The position numbers were made by a program, and so were the translations under genes. The notes beneath the pieces were generated by a model, which was not told the origin of the DNA, searched no databases, and saw only the letters and a program-made list of their open reading frames with translations. 64,000 nt of DNA from Clostridium sp. AT4 (lineage in GTDB: Bacteria > Bacillota > Clostridia > Lachnospirales > Lachnospiraceae), in NCBI RefSeq assembly GCF_001517625.2, contig NZ_LN999828.1, positions 1,256,303 through 1,320,302 on the forward strand. The letters are read 5' to 3'. How positions within the stretch are numbered: the first letter of the stretch is position 1; each line of letters starts with the position of its first letter. Shown here piece after piece: positions 35,270 through 44,069 of this stretch.

Positions 35270-35977
35270 TCAGGCCAGTTCCAGGGCAATCTCCATCATC
35301 TTTCCAAAACCGATCTGGCGCTCCATTGCGCTTAATCCCTCCTGGCGGTAGATATGATCGGAAATAGTAAGCATACAAAGCGCCTTTTTGCCTGCCCTGG
35401 CAGCATTCATATACAGGGCTGCCGCTTCCATTTCCACTGCCAGAACACCCATAGAACGCCATTTGTCATTCACATCTGCAGTTTCGTTATAAAAAATATC
35501 AGAGGAAAGGACATTTCCCACCACAGCCGGCGTTCCCTGATTCTTTGCAGTTTCGGCAGCCCTGTTTAAAAGGCTGTAATCTGCAATGGGCGCAAATGTA
35601 CCCGGAAGTCCGTACTGATACGCATAATTGGAATCCGTACAGGCGCCCATGGCAATAACCACATCCATCAGATTCAAAGAATCCTGAAGTGCGCCAGCAG
35701 ATCCGATGCGGATAATACTGTCCACATCGTAAAAATGAAACAGCTCATAGGAATAGATACCGATGGAGGGCATTCCCATGCCGGCTCCCATGACCGAAAT
35801 CTCTTTTCCCTTATAGGTTCCCGTAAATCCCAGCATATTGCGGACTCCCGTGACCTGTCTGGGATTCTCAAGATAGGTTTCAGCGATATATCTGGCCCGA
35901 AGAGGATCTCCGGGCATAAGCACGGTTTTGGCAAAATCTCCTTTTGCGGCGCCGTTATGAGGAGTTGGTACTGACAT
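35270..35977 (-). CDS. deoD: Purine-nucleoside phosphorylase, DeoD type
   Basis: Hexameric phosphorylase releasing purine bases and (deoxy)ribose 1-phosphate from purine nucleosides. At 235 residues it carries the N-terminal [21 protein letters not shown], the family motif [19 protein letters not shown], and the base-binding region [16 protein letters not shown]. The gene follows the second permease of importer B by 48 bases, so imported purine nucleosides can be cleaved directly. DeoB and DeoC downstream handle the sugar phosphate. Confidence 0.96.
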   Translation of the reverse strand: MSVPTPHNGAAKGDFAKTVLMPGDPLRARYIAETYLENPRQVTGVRNMLGFTGTYKGKEISVMGAGMGMPSIGIYSYELFHFYDVDSIIRIGSAGALQDSLNLMDVVIAMGACTDSNYAYQYGLPGTFAPIADYSLLNRAAETAKNQGTPAVVGNVLSSDIFYNETADVNDKWRSMGVLAVEMEAAALYMNAARAGKKALCMLTISDHIYRQEGLSAMERQIGFGKMMEIALELA

Positions 35978-36025
35978 AGATAAGTTTCCTTTCCAAACCG
36001 CATCTGTAAGGCAGCGGTTTACGTT

Positions 36026-36961
36026 TTACTTGGATTTGATAAAAATCTTTCCGTTGGCAGCCGGCGTATGGGCTTTTCCAACAAAGAGGATCAGCGCCAG
36101 CAGGGTTACCACATAGGGGATCATGGAAATCAGGTTCGGCGAGATCATGTTGCTCTGGCCCGCAAGGCTCTTGATGCCGCTGCAGAAGCCAAAGAGAAGG
36201 CAGGCAAGCATAGAGCCGCCCGGTGAAAACTTACCGAAGATAACGGCCGCAATGGCGATAAAGCCCTGTCCTACAATTACGCTTGGGCGGAACTGGTTAA
36301 TGGTAGCCAGCGTTACAAAAGCGCCTCCCAGGCCGGCCATAAAGCCGGACAGTATCACACAGCTGTAACGCACGCGGTACACGTCAATTCCCAGAGATTC
36401 ACAGGCCTCCGGATGCTCTCCCACTGCCCGCAGATGGGCGCCGAAGCGCGTTTTGTAAAAGATAAACCAGCATACGCCTGCCAGGATAAACACCAGATAT
36501 GCCACTGAATATACATTCAGTACATTGCTTAAAAAGGAGCCTGTTGGAAATACGCCCTCAAAAAGCTTTGGAAGCTTGCTTGCCGGATCCATGGCCGGAG
36601 TATCGGAGGAATTATTGTACATAGCTTTGCAGAGGAATACCGCAAGACCTGGGCCTAAAAAGTTGATGGCAGTTCCGGCAATGGTCTGATCTGCATGAAA
36701 GGAAATACATACGACCGCATGAATGACGCCAAAAAGCGCACCCGCAAGACCCGCTCCCAAAAAGGCCAGCCAGCCGTTTCCCGTTTCCAGCCCAAGTACC
36801 GCACCGGTAAATGCGCCGATGGTCATCATGCCCTCAATTCCAATATTGATAACTCCGCTCCTCTCAGAAAAGCAGGAGCCCAGGGCCGCCAGAAGAAGGG
36901 GCGGCGTTGCGATCAAAGTTGCATTGATCAAAAGGCCAAGATTTTTAATGATTACATCCAT
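36026..36961 (-). CDS. Nucleoside-type ABC transporter permease, second subunit (importer B)
   Basis: Membrane permease of the BMP/branched-chain-permease-like nucleoside importer family (YufQ/NupQ type), 311 residues with about nine hydrophobic segments. The typical segment GVINIGIEGMMTIGAFTGAV lies near residue 40, and GLGGAFVTLATINQF near the coupling helix. The start used is the ATG at 36961, one base after the first permease's stop, so translation is coupled. It pairs with the permease at 36963-38033 and the ATPase at 38026-39570. The substrate is inferred from the adjacent deoxynucleoside genes. Confidence 0.92.
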   Translation of the reverse strand: MDVIIKNLGLLINATLIATPPLLLAALGSCFSERSGVINIGIEGMMTIGAFTGAVLGLETGNGWLAFLGAGLAGALFGVIHAVVCISFHADQTIAGTAINFLGPGLAVFLCKAMYNNSSDTPAMDPASKLPKLFEGVFPTGSFLSNVLNVYSVAYLVFILAGVCWFIFYKTRFGAHLRAVGEHPEACESLGIDVYRVRYSCVILSGFMAGLGGAFVTLATINQFRPSVIVGQGFIAIAAVIFGKFSPGGSMLACLLFGFCSGIKSLAGQSNMISPNLISMIPYVVTLLALILFVGKAHTPAANGKIFIKSK

Positions 36962-36962
36962 A

Positions 36963-38033
36963 TTAGTTTGCCTCCTTCTTTGCAGCGAGCTTCTTAAACA
37001 GGATACGGAAGATCTGGGCAATGGCAATAAAGAGGATCACACAGCCCATGATAATGTCTACCACCTCTGAAGGCGCTTTTACAATGCTCAGCTTGGAGCC
37101 GCCGTACTTCATGGCTCCATAAAACAGTCCGGCAAAGATACAGCCAATGGGATTGGAGGAACCGATCAGGGCCACTGTGATTCCCTGAAAGCCATAGCCT
37201 TCCTGGCCTGCAAACTGGCTTAAACGGCCTGCCATGCCAAGGATCTGAACCGCTCCTCCAAGACCTGCCAGCGCACCGGAAATACTAAGAGCCGTAAGCA
37301 CAGACGCATCAGAGTTAATACCGCCGTACAGAGCGCCGTTCCGGTTAAAGCCCACTGCTTTCAGTTTGTATCCCAGTGTCGTTTTTTCGATGATCACCCA
37401 GATGATCACAGCAGCCGCAACGGCCAGGATGATCCCCCAGTTTGCAACCTTGCATCCCAGTACATCTCTTACTGCCTCAGGGAAGAGGATACGGGCCGTT
37501 TCTGCCACATCCTTTGTGGCTTCACCGCCGCCTTCCTTGTGAATGGCAGGAATATTTACCACATAATTGGAGAGGTAAAAGGCAATCCAGTTAAACATGA
37601 TAAACGACAAAACCTCGTGAATGCCCCGCTTTACCTTTAAAAGTCCTACCAGATAGGACCAGAGCGCTCCTGCTGCCGCTGCCGCCAAAAGGCACAGGGG
37701 AATATGGATAACAGCCGGAAATTTTAAGGTAATTCCCAGCACACAGGCTACCAGGCTTCCCACTACAAACTGTCCTTCTGCTCCGATGTTGAAGACGCCG
37801 GTCCTAAAGGAGAATGCAACACTTAATCCGGTAAAGATCAAAGGGCTTGCATAGGTCAGTACCCATGCAAGATATTTTGGCTTGCCAAAAACACTGTCGA
37901 TCAGCTTGCCGTAGGCCACTGCAGGGCTGATCCCTGCGATCATAAGGAAGACAGCTCCGATGATAAACCCGGCAACGATCGCAATGAGCGTATAAAGTAG
38001 ATTGGATTCAAGGATACTTTTCTTTTTATTCAT
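36963..38033 (-). CDS. Nucleoside-type ABC transporter permease, first subunit (importer B)
   Basis: Permease of the YufP/NupP type (356 residues). An N-terminal transmembrane helix with a long loop precedes the shared core, whose signature GVFNIGAEGQFVVGSLVACV lies near residue 85. SISGALAGLGGAVQILGM and TVALIGSSNPIGCIFAGLF follow. The start overlaps the ATPase gene's end by eight bases, and the other permease begins one base after its stop. It forms a heterodimeric channel with that permease. Confidence 0.92.
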   Translation of the reverse strand: MNKKKSILESNLLYTLIAIVAGFIIGAVFLMIAGISPAVAYGKLIDSVFGKPKYLAWVLTYASPLIFTGLSVAFSFRTGVFNIGAEGQFVVGSLVACVLGITLKFPAVIHIPLCLLAAAAAGALWSYLVGLLKVKRGIHEVLSFIMFNWIAFYLSNYVVNIPAIHKEGGGEATKDVAETARILFPEAVRDVLGCKVANWGIILAVAAAVIIWVIIEKTTLGYKLKAVGFNRNGALYGGINSDASVLTALSISGALAGLGGAVQILGMAGRLSQFAGQEGYGFQGITVALIGSSNPIGCIFAGLFYGAMKYGGSKLSIVKAPSEVVDIIMGCVILFIAIAQIFRILFKKLAAKKEAN

Positions 38034-39570
38034 TCTTCCGTCCTCCTGCCATCATATAGCCGAGTTCTTTTTCATCTGCATTCTTTCCGGGAACGCTTCC
38101 TGTGATCCTGCCGTCAAAGATGACCTCAATCCGGTCAGAAAGACTCATGATCTCATCCAGCTCAAAGGAAACCAAAAGAACGGCCCTGTTTTTATTTCTC
38201 TGCTCTACCAGATACTTATGAACAAATTCAATGGCTCCTACATCCAGGCCGCGGGTAGGATTTACAGCGATCAGAAGATCCTTGTCATTGGTGACCTCTC
38301 TGGCAATAATGACCTTCTGCTGATTGCCTCCTGAAAGCGTTCCTGCCGGCGCTTCTTCGCAGCCTCTGGGACGCACATCAAATTTTTCAATCAGCTCTGC
38401 GGCATGGGCGCGGATCGCTTTCCGATTTAGAAATCCCTTATTTGAGAAAGGGGCCTCCTCAAAATGCTGCAGGATCAGGTTGTCCTCATTGGAAAAGTCC
38501 AGGATCAGTCCATGCTTCTGGCGGTCTGCCGGAATACTGGAAATACCGCTTTCAAAGGTTTCTTTCGGCGTTTTATTGATAACCTCTTTTCCCAGCATCT
38601 TCACGCTGCCGGATTCTGCCTTCTTAAGGCCTGTGAGGATTTCCACCAGCTCCGTCTGGCCGTTTCCGTCCACGCCTGCAAGACCTACGATTTCTCCCCT
38701 GCGGACCGTTAAATTAAGTCCCTTTAAGATCTCTGCGTCCCGATAATCCCTTGCCCTTACATCCTTTACCTCCAGAACGATTTCTCCCGGCTCCTGCTCC
38801 TTTTTATCCACCTTAAAATTCACATCACGGCCGACCATCATGGCTGCAAGGTCATTTTCTGTTACCTCATCCACATTTACCGTGCGGATATATTTCCCCT
38901 GGCGGATAATGGTGCAGTGATCCGAAGACGCCGTGATCTCCTTCAGCTTATGGGTAATAAGGATCACGCTCTTTCCATCCCTTGTCAGATTCTCTATAAT
39001 CTCCATCAGTCCTTCAATCTCCTGAGGGGTCAGGGAAGCGGTAGGCTCATCCAGGATCAGCGTATCCGCACCGCGGTAAAGCACCTTCAGTATCTCCACA
39101 CGCTGCTGCATCCCAACGGAAATATCCTCGATCTTTGCGTCAGGATCGACCTTCATGCCATAACGCTCCGACAGCTCCATTACCTTCTGTCTGGCGGCTG
39201 CCTTATCGATGGAAAGCCCCTTTACAGGCTCAATTCCCAAAATAATATTATCCGTTACCGTAAATGGCTGGATCAGCATAAAATGCTGGTGAACCATACC
39301 GATCCCGATGTCGATAGCATCCTTTGGACTGGAAAAATGCACCTCTTTCCCTTTAATAAAAATCTGTCCGCTGGTAGGCTTATAAAGCCCGCAGAGCACA
39401 TTCATCATCGTACTTTTACCGGCTCCGTTTTCTCCTAAAATGGCATGTACCTCACCCTTATGCACCGTCAGATTGATGTGGTCATTGGCTGTAAAATTAC
39501 CGAATTTCTTTACAATGTCCTTCATCTGGACCATGACCTGGCTTTCATCCATATGGCTGGTCTTTCCCAT
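38026..39570 (-). CDS. Nucleoside-type ABC transporter ATPase with two nucleotide-binding domains (importer B)
   Basis: Duplicated ABC ATPase (514 residues) of the YufO/NupO type powering importer B. The first domain has Walker A GENGAGKS (46-53), a modified signature SVGMQQRVEILKVL and Walker B TLILDEPTASL. The second domain has the degenerate loop GVDGNGQTELVEIL and the signature LSGGNQQKVIIAREV. The start used is the ATG at 39570 with AAGGAGGG 8 bases upstream; the frame opens at 39591, where an ATG overlaps the YjjW stop. Its partner binding protein lies across the YjjI/YjjW pair. Confidence 0.94.
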   Translation of the reverse strand: MGKTSHMDESQVMVQMKDIVKKFGNFTANDHINLTVHKGEVHAILGENGAGKSTMMNVLCGLYKPTSGQIFIKGKEVHFSSPKDAIDIGIGMVHQHFMLIQPFTVTDNIILGIEPVKGLSIDKAAARQKVMELSERYGMKVDPDAKIEDISVGMQQRVEILKVLYRGADTLILDEPTASLTPQEIEGLMEIIENLTRDGKSVILITHKLKEITASSDHCTIIRQGKYIRTVNVDEVTENDLAAMMVGRDVNFKVDKKEQEPGEIVLEVKDVRARDYRDAEILKGLNLTVRRGEIVGLAGVDGNGQTELVEILTGLKKAESGSVKMLGKEVINKTPKETFESGISSIPADRQKHGLILDFSNEDNLILQHFEEAPFSNKGFLNRKAIRAHAAELIEKFDVRPRGCEEAPAGTLSGGNQQKVIIAREVTNDKDLLIAVNPTRGLDVGAIEFVHKYLVEQRNKNRAVLLVSFELDEIMSLSDRIEVIFDGRITGSVPGKNADEKELGYMMAGGRKNE

Positions 39571-39587
39571 GTATATTCCCTCCTTTT

Positions 39588-40430
39588 TCATATGATCACA
39601 ATATCTTTAAATCCCATCTCCCTCAGTATGTCTGCCAGTTGCGTCAAACATTCAGGAGACGGAACCTGGTAGTGGGAATACGCTTCCCTCACTCCCATGG
39701 GACGGTACGCGATCAGCTTGATACGGATTTCGCGTATATTCCGGTAAGGCGCCAGAAGCGTTCCGATTCCCCGGATGCTTTTTTCTCCGTCATAGAGATC
39801 CGGAACGATCACAGCCCGGACTTCCTCCAGTTTTCCGTGCTTTGCAAGAAAAACCGCATTTTTAAGCACGATCCCGTTGCCTTCATCGGTGATCCGGCGG
39901 TGGTCTGTATCATCAAACGCCTTGATATCCAGCATTACGCCGTCAGATATCTCTAAAAGCTCCGGATAGTCCCATAAAGGGATAGTCCCATTGCTGTCAA
40001 TGAGACAGCCAAGTCCGTCTGCTTTGGCAAGCGTAAACAGCGCCTTTAAAAAATCCGGCCAGAGCATACACTCTCCGCCGGATACTGAGATGCCCCGGAT
40101 AAAGGGAATCTGCCGTTTTACAGCCGCATATACCTCCTCCGGCGTCATTTCCCGCACTTTTGGGGAACTGTCATTGGGACAGACATGGATACAGGTATCA
40201 CACTGCACGCAGGCTCCCTGATCCCAGATGACCCGGTTATCCTCTCCCAGGGACAGCGCCCCGGCAGGACACTGTCCCACACAGGCTCCGCAGTTTATAC
40301 AGAGCCTTCTTGTTTCGGGATTATGACAATATTTGCAGTTAATGTTGCAGCCCTGGAGGAAAATGGCAGTTCTGTTTCCAGGACCGTCTACACTGCTGAA
40401 AGGAATGATTCGATTTACAATGGCTTTCAT
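39588..40430 (-). CDS. yjjW: Glycyl-radical enzyme activase, YjjW type
   Basis: Radical SAM activase that installs the glycyl radical on the adjacent YjjI-like enzyme. The [4Fe-4S]-SAM cluster motif is Cys28, Cys32 and Cys35 (GCNINCKYC). A bacterial-ferredoxin-like insertion supplies two further clusters (Cys44/47/50/54 and Cys74/77/80/84). SVSGGECMLWPDF is the SAM-binding GGE motif. The 280-residue size and two-ferredoxin layout fit YjjW. The start immediately follows the YjjI stop codon, so the pair is translationally coupled, and the 3' end overlaps the open frame of the transporter ATPase. Confidence 0.9.
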   Translation of the reverse strand: MKAIVNRIIPFSSVDGPGNRTAIFLQGCNINCKYCHNPETRRLCINCGACVGQCPAGALSLGEDNRVIWDQGACVQCDTCIHVCPNDSSPKVREMTPEEVYAAVKRQIPFIRGISVSGGECMLWPDFLKALFTLAKADGLGCLIDSNGTIPLWDYPELLEISDGVMLDIKAFDDTDHRRITDEGNGIVLKNAVFLAKHGKLEEVRAVIVPDLYDGEKSIRGIGTLLAPYRNIREIRIKLIAYRPMGVREAYSHYQVPSPECLTQLADILREMGFKDIVII

Positions 40431-41974
40431 CAGCGCACCTTTCTCTCCAGGATATGACCGTTCTTGGAAGCTCCCAGCCCCAGACCGGTTGTGTTCTGGA
40501 GAACGGCCTGTCCCTGATCCAGTTTTTCCATTTCAGAGCGTTTTACCAGATAACCGGTCACTCGGATCACATCACTGTCGCTGGAATAGAAGGACAGATA
40601 GCGCAGATCCATTTTAAAGGCCCCCTTAATGATATCCAGCACATATTCCGGATTGCGGTGCACCGTCATATCGATTGGAAAAATATCTCCGGTTCCGGAG
40701 GTAAAATACCGGTGGAAATGCTCAAGCACCTTTAACTGGTCGATCAGCTCCTCTGGCTCCTCTCCGATCGGGATACGGGTTCCTGGAGTTATATCAATGT
40801 CTTCCGCAATTCCCACCTGGGCATGAAGCAGGAAATGGCCTCCTGTTCCTTCACAGTAGGGATTTACATGGGCTGCGTTAAAGGCCTGGATCTGATCCAT
40901 AATTTCAACGCCCAGCCGCGTAGCGATCTCATCATGGCCAAACCGTCCCTCTATACCTTCCTTTTCAAGAAGGATATTGACGCACTCTGCCAGGCCTACA
41001 AGACCGTACATGCCGGAGAAACGATCCCTGTGGATAAAGCTCTCCTTCGCAAGGAAGTGATGTTCAAAGAATCCGCTTTCCTCTACCTCAAACCGGATTC
41101 TCTCATCCATGTACCGTGCCATAATATCCAGTACATACGGCAGCTGCTGTTCTTTAAAATCCCGGATATCCTTTGCACGCTTTGCAATATTTCCCAGGAT
41201 CAGGCGGCACAGCGTATAAGCGCCGCCGCCGTAAAGCAGGCCGTTATAGCAGCTTGCGATCACATAGCCTTCACCCAATTCACCCTTAAACATCTTATGG
41301 TTTGCGAAGCTGGGCTTTGCACTGTGCAGTGCGCACCGGATGGCCTCCAGGGCAAAGTCACCTTCTGTAACGCCTTCCTCATATTTCATGGTAATGTTGG
41401 GAACCGCATGTTCAAGCTCCGCTTCCACTTCTAACAGCAGGCGGCCTGCCTTGGTCGCCCTGGGACCGATATTTGCATGAGAGAAGGAGTCCAGTACCGT
41501 GCGGTCAATGTGCGTCATGAACATCCCTAAAAGCTTTTTCGCCTGAGCCTCGTCCACTGTATCAATAAAAGGCTCCAGCAGTTCATCTAACTGTCCCACA
41601 TAAACCGGATAGTTGGTAACGCTGGGAACATGCTTATAAAAGATCAGCAGATTATTAATAGCCTCATACAGATCTGTCGGCGGTTTAAGCTGGAGAAATT
41701 CACTGCCCTCTTTCATAAATTTTGCATAATCCGGGATAATGTACCGGGGACGCATGGGCGCATGGCCTTCTGCCAGATCACAGATGCACTTACGGTCTGC
41801 AGGAACATTTAAAAGTTCATCCAGCCCTTCGGGGAGGTCCAAAACCTCCATCAGGGAATCCGCCTGGCAGGCCAGGTTCGTAAGCTTCTGCTCATGGGTC
41901 AGCACAGGGCTTTTTATAATGCTCAGGATATTCTCCCTTGTTTCATTTACACGCTCCATTGAAATGTCACGCAT
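40430..41974 (-). CDS. yjjI: Glycyl radical enzyme, YjjI family
   Basis: Member of the YjjI family of glycyl radical enzymes (514 residues, shorter than the 750-850 of pyruvate formate-lyases). The radical glycine is predicted at Gly474 in VIRVTGY. The likely thiyl cysteine is Cys242 in VIASCYNGLLYGGGAYTL. No substrate is established for the family as far as I know. A GGGAGG site precedes the start. It lies between the binding protein and ATPase genes of a nucleoside importer, upstream of deoD, deoC and deoB. In E. coli yjjI and yjjW also neighbour the deo operon. Confidence 0.9.
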   Translation of the reverse strand: MRDISMERVNETRENILSIIKSPVLTHEQKLTNLACQADSLMEVLDLPEGLDELLNVPADRKCICDLAEGHAPMRPRYIIPDYAKFMKEGSEFLQLKPPTDLYEAINNLLIFYKHVPSVTNYPVYVGQLDELLEPFIDTVDEAQAKKLLGMFMTHIDRTVLDSFSHANIGPRATKAGRLLLEVEAELEHAVPNITMKYEEGVTEGDFALEAIRCALHSAKPSFANHKMFKGELGEGYVIASCYNGLLYGGGAYTLCRLILGNIAKRAKDIRDFKEQQLPYVLDIMARYMDERIRFEVEESGFFEHHFLAKESFIHRDRFSGMYGLVGLAECVNILLEKEGIEGRFGHDEIATRLGVEIMDQIQAFNAAHVNPYCEGTGGHFLLHAQVGIAEDIDITPGTRIPIGEEPEELIDQLKVLEHFHRYFTSGTGDIFPIDMTVHRNPEYVLDIIKGAFKMDLRYLSFYSSDSDVIRVTGYLVKRSEMEKLDQGQAVLQNTTGLGLGASKNGHILERKVR

Positions 41975-42005
41975 ATATGGTTCCTCCCTCTGTCATTGTT
42001 CAATC

Positions 42006-43115
42006 TTAGTCTAACTGATATACATCGCCGTATGCAGCCTCAAACTCTTCCTTGCTGGCAGGAACAGTCACTTCGCCTGCAAGGATCTTAGCCTTAACAT
42101 CCTCTACTGCCTTCTTTACATCCTCAGGAAGAAGATCCTGGGAAGGAGCAATATCTACGCCGCCTGCTGCCAGGTCATACGTATGAAGGCCGCCCTCTAA
42201 GGTACCGTTAAGCAGAGACTCTACACTGTCATAAACAGCGGTATCTACACGCTTCATAGCGGAAGTAATTACGGTTCCAGGTGCGTCATTGTACTGGTCT
42301 CTGTCCACGCCGATAGCATATACGCCTGCTTCCTGGCATGCCTCGATTACGCCAAGTCCGGTTGCGCCTGCTGCATGGAAAACAATATCAGCGCCATTGG
42401 TGATCGCGGTACCTGCGTTTGTTTTTCCGGTTGCCGGATCTGCAAAGGAGTTTGCGTTAAACTGCTGGATCGTAATATCCGGATTTGCATCAATAGCACC
42501 TGCACAATAGCCGTATCCGAACAGGTTCATGGTTTCATTTGTCATACCGATCACTACGCCGATATTGTCAGTCTCTGTCATAAGGCCGGCAACGTATCCT
42601 ACCAGATAGGAAGCCTGCTCCTGGCGGAACATCAGACAAGTAACATTGGGCAGGTCAATGGTAGCGTCATCAATAATAGCAAACTTACACTCAGGATTTG
42701 CTTCCGCAGCCTGCTTGGTAGCGTCTGCCAGCATATAGCCTACGCTGATGATCAGGTCGTACTCTTCATCAATAAACGTCTCAATGTTTGGAACGTAGTC
42801 TGCATCAGTAGAGGACTCAAGATAATTTACCTCAACGCCAAAATCCTCTGCCGCCTTCTGAAGACCCTCCCAGGAAGACTGGTTGAAGGAACCGTCATTT
42901 ACACCGCCTACGTCTGTTACAAGACCGATCTTGTATTCGGATCCGTCTTTTTTCTCACCTGCTGCCTCTGTTTCAGCTTCTTCTTTTTTTGCTGAAGTAT
43001 CAGCGGCTGCGGAAGACTCTGCCTTTGTCTCAGAAGTGCCGCCTGAACCTCCACAGGCAGTCAGAGATACTGCCATGGCTGCTGCCAACATAAGTGCTGC
43101 TGTTTTCTTTTTCAT
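42006..43115 (-). CDS. BMP-family substrate-binding lipoprotein (importer B)
   Basis: Extracytoplasmic binding protein of the Bmp/PnrA/Med family (369 residues), expected to bind nucleosides for importer B. The lipoprotein signal MKKKTAALMLAAAMAVSLTACG ends at the lipobox cysteine and is followed by a Ser/Ala/Glu linker. The mature fold begins YKIGLVTDVGGVNDGSFNQ, the hallmark of the family, with IGVDRDQYNDAPGTVITS later. It is encoded directly before yjjI, 31 bases apart, so the GRE pair splits this importer's genes. Confidence 0.93.
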   Translation of the reverse strand: MKKKTAALMLAAAMAVSLTACGGSGGTSETKAESSAAADTSAKKEEAETEAAGEKKDGSEYKIGLVTDVGGVNDGSFNQSSWEGLQKAAEDFGVEVNYLESSTDADYVPNIETFIDEEYDLIISVGYMLADATKQAAEANPECKFAIIDDATIDLPNVTCLMFRQEQASYLVGYVAGLMTETDNIGVVIGMTNETMNLFGYGYCAGAIDANPDITIQQFNANSFADPATGKTNAGTAITNGADIVFHAAGATGLGVIEACQEAGVYAIGVDRDQYNDAPGTVITSAMKRVDTAVYDSVESLLNGTLEGGLHTYDLAAGGVDIAPSQDLLPEDVKKAVEDVKAKILAGEVTVPASKEEFEAAYGDVYQLD

Positions 43116-43177
43116 AATGATTCTCTCCTTTTAAAGTATATAATGAAGCCCTGCTTTTAAGCAAAGCCCATGTGAAG

Positions 43178-43217
43178 CTGGAAAAATCCCCTGCTTATGA
43201 AACAGGGATTTTTCCAG
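43178..43217 (-). terminator. Long inverted repeat after udp
   Basis: CTGGAAAAATCCC(C)TG and CAGGGATTTTTCCAG form a 15-base stem with a 9-10-base loop between udp and the importer B binding protein gene. The following sequence lacks a T-run, so it could be a terminator, an mRNA-protecting 3' structure or an operator. It separates udp from the importer genes. Confidence 0.55.
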
Positions 43218-43240
43218 CCTGCTGCCTTTTATAAAACTGC

Positions 43241-44014
43241 CTATTTCTGTTCCTGACGGATCAGTTCCCGGATGGCCCCTATGGCGGTGCGGATTGCCAT
43301 ATCCGTATCATGGACCACCGGATTTTCCAGGCCCAGCTTTTCCCGCTCCTGATTTGCAACAACCAGGAATACGGAACCGGCCCGTACATGAAGCGCTCCG
43401 GCCACGATAAATAATGCGGCTGATTCCATTTCGGATGCCAGACAGCCCATCCGTTTCCAGGCTTCCCATTTGTTCAAAAGCTCATAGCTTACAGGCATGC
43501 GCTCCGGGGAGTGCTGGCCGTAAAAAGCATCCTTGCACTGAACTACGCCTGTATGGAAAGCAAGGCCCAGTTCCTTTGCAGAAGCTGTCAGCGCATTTGT
43601 CACTGCAAGGTCAGCAACTGCCGGATATTCAATCGGAGCATACTCTCTGCTGGTTCCTTCCATACGGATGGCCCCGGTGGCAATTACGGCATCACCGCTT
43701 TTTACCTCCGGCTGCATCCCTCCGCAGGTGCCTACACGGATAAAGGTATCTGCTCCGCAGTTTACCAGCTCCTCCATGGCAATGGAAGCAGAGGGGCCGC
43801 CGATACCCGTAGAAGTAACGCTTACCTTTACTCCATCTAACGTACCAGTATAGGTCACATACTCCCGGTTGTCAGCCACTAATACCGGATCATCAAAATA
43901 CTTCGCGATCTTTTCACAGCGTTTTGGATCTCCCGGCAGTATCACATACCGTCCGACCTCTCCTTTTCCCACCTGAATGTGATATTGTTTGTTAGGATCT
44001 TCTGAATACTTCAC
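43241..44014 (-). CDS. udp: Uridine phosphorylase-type nucleoside phosphorylase
   Basis: Phosphorylase of the PNP/UDP superfamily (257 residues), closest to uridine phosphorylases that cleave uridine and deoxyuridine to uracil and (deoxy)ribose 1-phosphate. Motifs: [36 protein letters not shown] and [11 protein letters not shown], with [18 protein letters not shown] near the ribose site. The start is GTG at 44014 with GGGAGG 8 bases upstream. It follows the Crp/Fnr regulator gene by 55 bases and supplies DeoB downstream. Specificity between uridine and deoxyuridine cannot be told from sequence. Confidence 0.93.
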   Translation of the reverse strand: MKYSEDPNKQYHIQVGKGEVGRYVILPGDPKRCEKIAKYFDDPVLVADNREYVTYTGTLDGVKVSVTSTGIGGPSASIAMEELVNCGADTFIRVGTCGGMQPEVKSGDAVIATGAIRMEGTSREYAPIEYPAVADLAVTNALTASAKELGLAFHTGVVQCKDAFYGQHSPERMPVSYELLNKWEAWKRMGCLASEMESAALFIVAGALHVRAGSVFLVVANQEREKLGLENPVVHDTDMAIRTAIGAIRELIRQEQK

Positions 44015-44044
44015 GTTCTGTTCCTCCCTGTACGTTTTTTAATT

Positions 44045-44065
44045 ATTATAAACCAGCCGCGGCTG
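44045..44065 (-). promoter_or_regulatory. -10 element and 12-bp palindrome upstream of udp
   Basis: A perfect TATAAT (minus strand, 44045-44050) lies 30 bases before udp. The position 17 bases upstream (TAGGAA) is a poor -35, and the spacer holds the perfect palindrome CAGCCGCGGCTG (44054-44065). This would suit an activator- or repressor-controlled promoter. Confidence 0.5.
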
Positions 44066-44069
44066 ATTC

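Noticed and set aside
40430-41974. Annotation as pyruvate formate-lyase
   Set aside because: At 514 residues it is much shorter than pyruvate formate-lyase, lacks the adjacent double cysteine of that enzyme, and its sequence and partner match the YjjI type.
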